From Nitrospira sp. (GTDB lineage Bacteria; Nitrospirota; Nitrospiria; Nitrospirales; Nitrospiraceae): a DNA stretch of 48,695 bases. Of this stretch, positions 48,460 to 48,695 are shown piece after piece (the first letter of the stretch is position 1; every line of letters starts with the position of its first letter). The DNA lies in assembly GCA_020853775.1 (NCBI GenBank), contig JADYYH010000068.1:1-48695 (forward strand), read 5' to 3'. Position numbers and translations under genes: made by a program. Under the pieces are notes generated by a model. That model searched no databases, had not been told where the DNA came from, and worked only from the letters and a program-made list of their open reading frames with translations.

Positions 48460-48579
48460 GATGATCGACTGAGATGGCGACGTTGCCCATAAGCCCGCAT
48501 GACGTGGATAAAGACTACTCGCTCCACTTATGTGTCACACATCGTGTCGCAGATCACCTCGGACTTTCCCTAGCCCGCA

Positions 48580-48695
48580 TTATTCACGATGACTTCTACT
48601 GCAACCGCCGATACGCCGCGGCGACAAGCTGGCATGCGGTTGTGCGGCATGCCAGCGGGCGGGATCGCTCCTCGCGGCCTCAACATACTGTTTCA
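48580..48695 (-). CDS. Possible 3' end of a gene entering from the right edge
   Basis: On the minus strand a frame is open from the window edge to TAA at 48580-48582, about 38 codons (starting KQYVEAARSDPARWHAA). The composition is protein-like but no motif is recognisable. It could be the tail of a transporter or glycosyltransferase gene upstream of the ATPase; a chance frame is about as likely. Confidence 0.25.
   Translation of the reverse strand, partial: KQYVEAARSDPARWHAAQPHASLSPRRIGGCSRSHRE

Overview
The window looks like a chromosomal segment of a Gram-negative, moderately GC-rich bacterium. It encodes a TonB-dependent outer-membrane receptor with a TonB-type protein, RND efflux pumps, Tat and Sec exported proteins, and sigma54 regulation. 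The gene set (giant multicopper oxidase, phosphoketolase plus acetate kinase, DUF3943, tandem MOSC proteins) reminds me of Nitrospira/Nitrospirota. There is no rRNA, tRNA or ribosomal marker here, so that placement is inference. I see no insertion sequence, phage, CRISPR array or tRNA.

Layout. 1-693: no convincing gene. 694-6937 (+): a haem peroxidase with the YxxH signature of cyclooxygenases and alpha-dioxygenases, then a lipoxygenase-family protein, then a hybrid histidine kinase whose start overlaps the lipoxygenase stop. Two unrelated fatty-acid dioxygenase families are thus linked to one sensor. 7154-11031 (+): an exported DUF4124-like protein, a membrane-anchored lytic transglycosylase, and a DUF3943-type protein broken by two frameshifts. 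16601-11132 (-): ackA, xfp, a HAD phosphatase and a Tat-exported aldo/keto reductase, an apparent phosphoketolase/acetate operon. 16718-17915 (+): a small exported protein and a DsbA-like thiol oxidoreductase with a clear sigma70 promoter.

32781-18103 (-) is the centre of the window. A TonB-like protein with a Fur-box-like site upstream is followed by a small exported protein, a Com-like zinc ribbon, a TonB-dependent receptor, a DUF4198-type protein, a PepSY membrane protein, a sensor kinase and an NtrC-family sigma54 activator. Beyond them lies a 1627-residue multicopper oxidase of the size and type of MofA/McoA manganese oxidases. Between activator and oxidase are a good sigma54 promoter (23212-23227) and, upstream of it, symmetrical sites sharing TGGGRC-N6-GYCCCA. 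The two-component system probably drives the oxidase. The tonB-like gene and the receptor gene are each preceded by a similar small RNA-like element ending in a terminator hairpin.

40516-33070 (-) is an MdtABC-type RND efflux operon, preceded by a LysR regulator (-). Divergent from the regulator are two MOSC-domain genes and a small exported Ig-like protein (+). 45132-43916 (-) holds an exported unknown protein and a single-domain response regulator. 45649-45470 (-) is a DUF1328 membrane peptide. 48490-45691 (-) carries polysaccharide genes: a GT4 glycosyltransferase split at a G8 tract, and a Wzt-type ABC ATPase with a one-base frameshift near its start. Four single-base frameshifts in about 48 kb, two in one gene, mean sequence error must be excluded before calling any of them biological.
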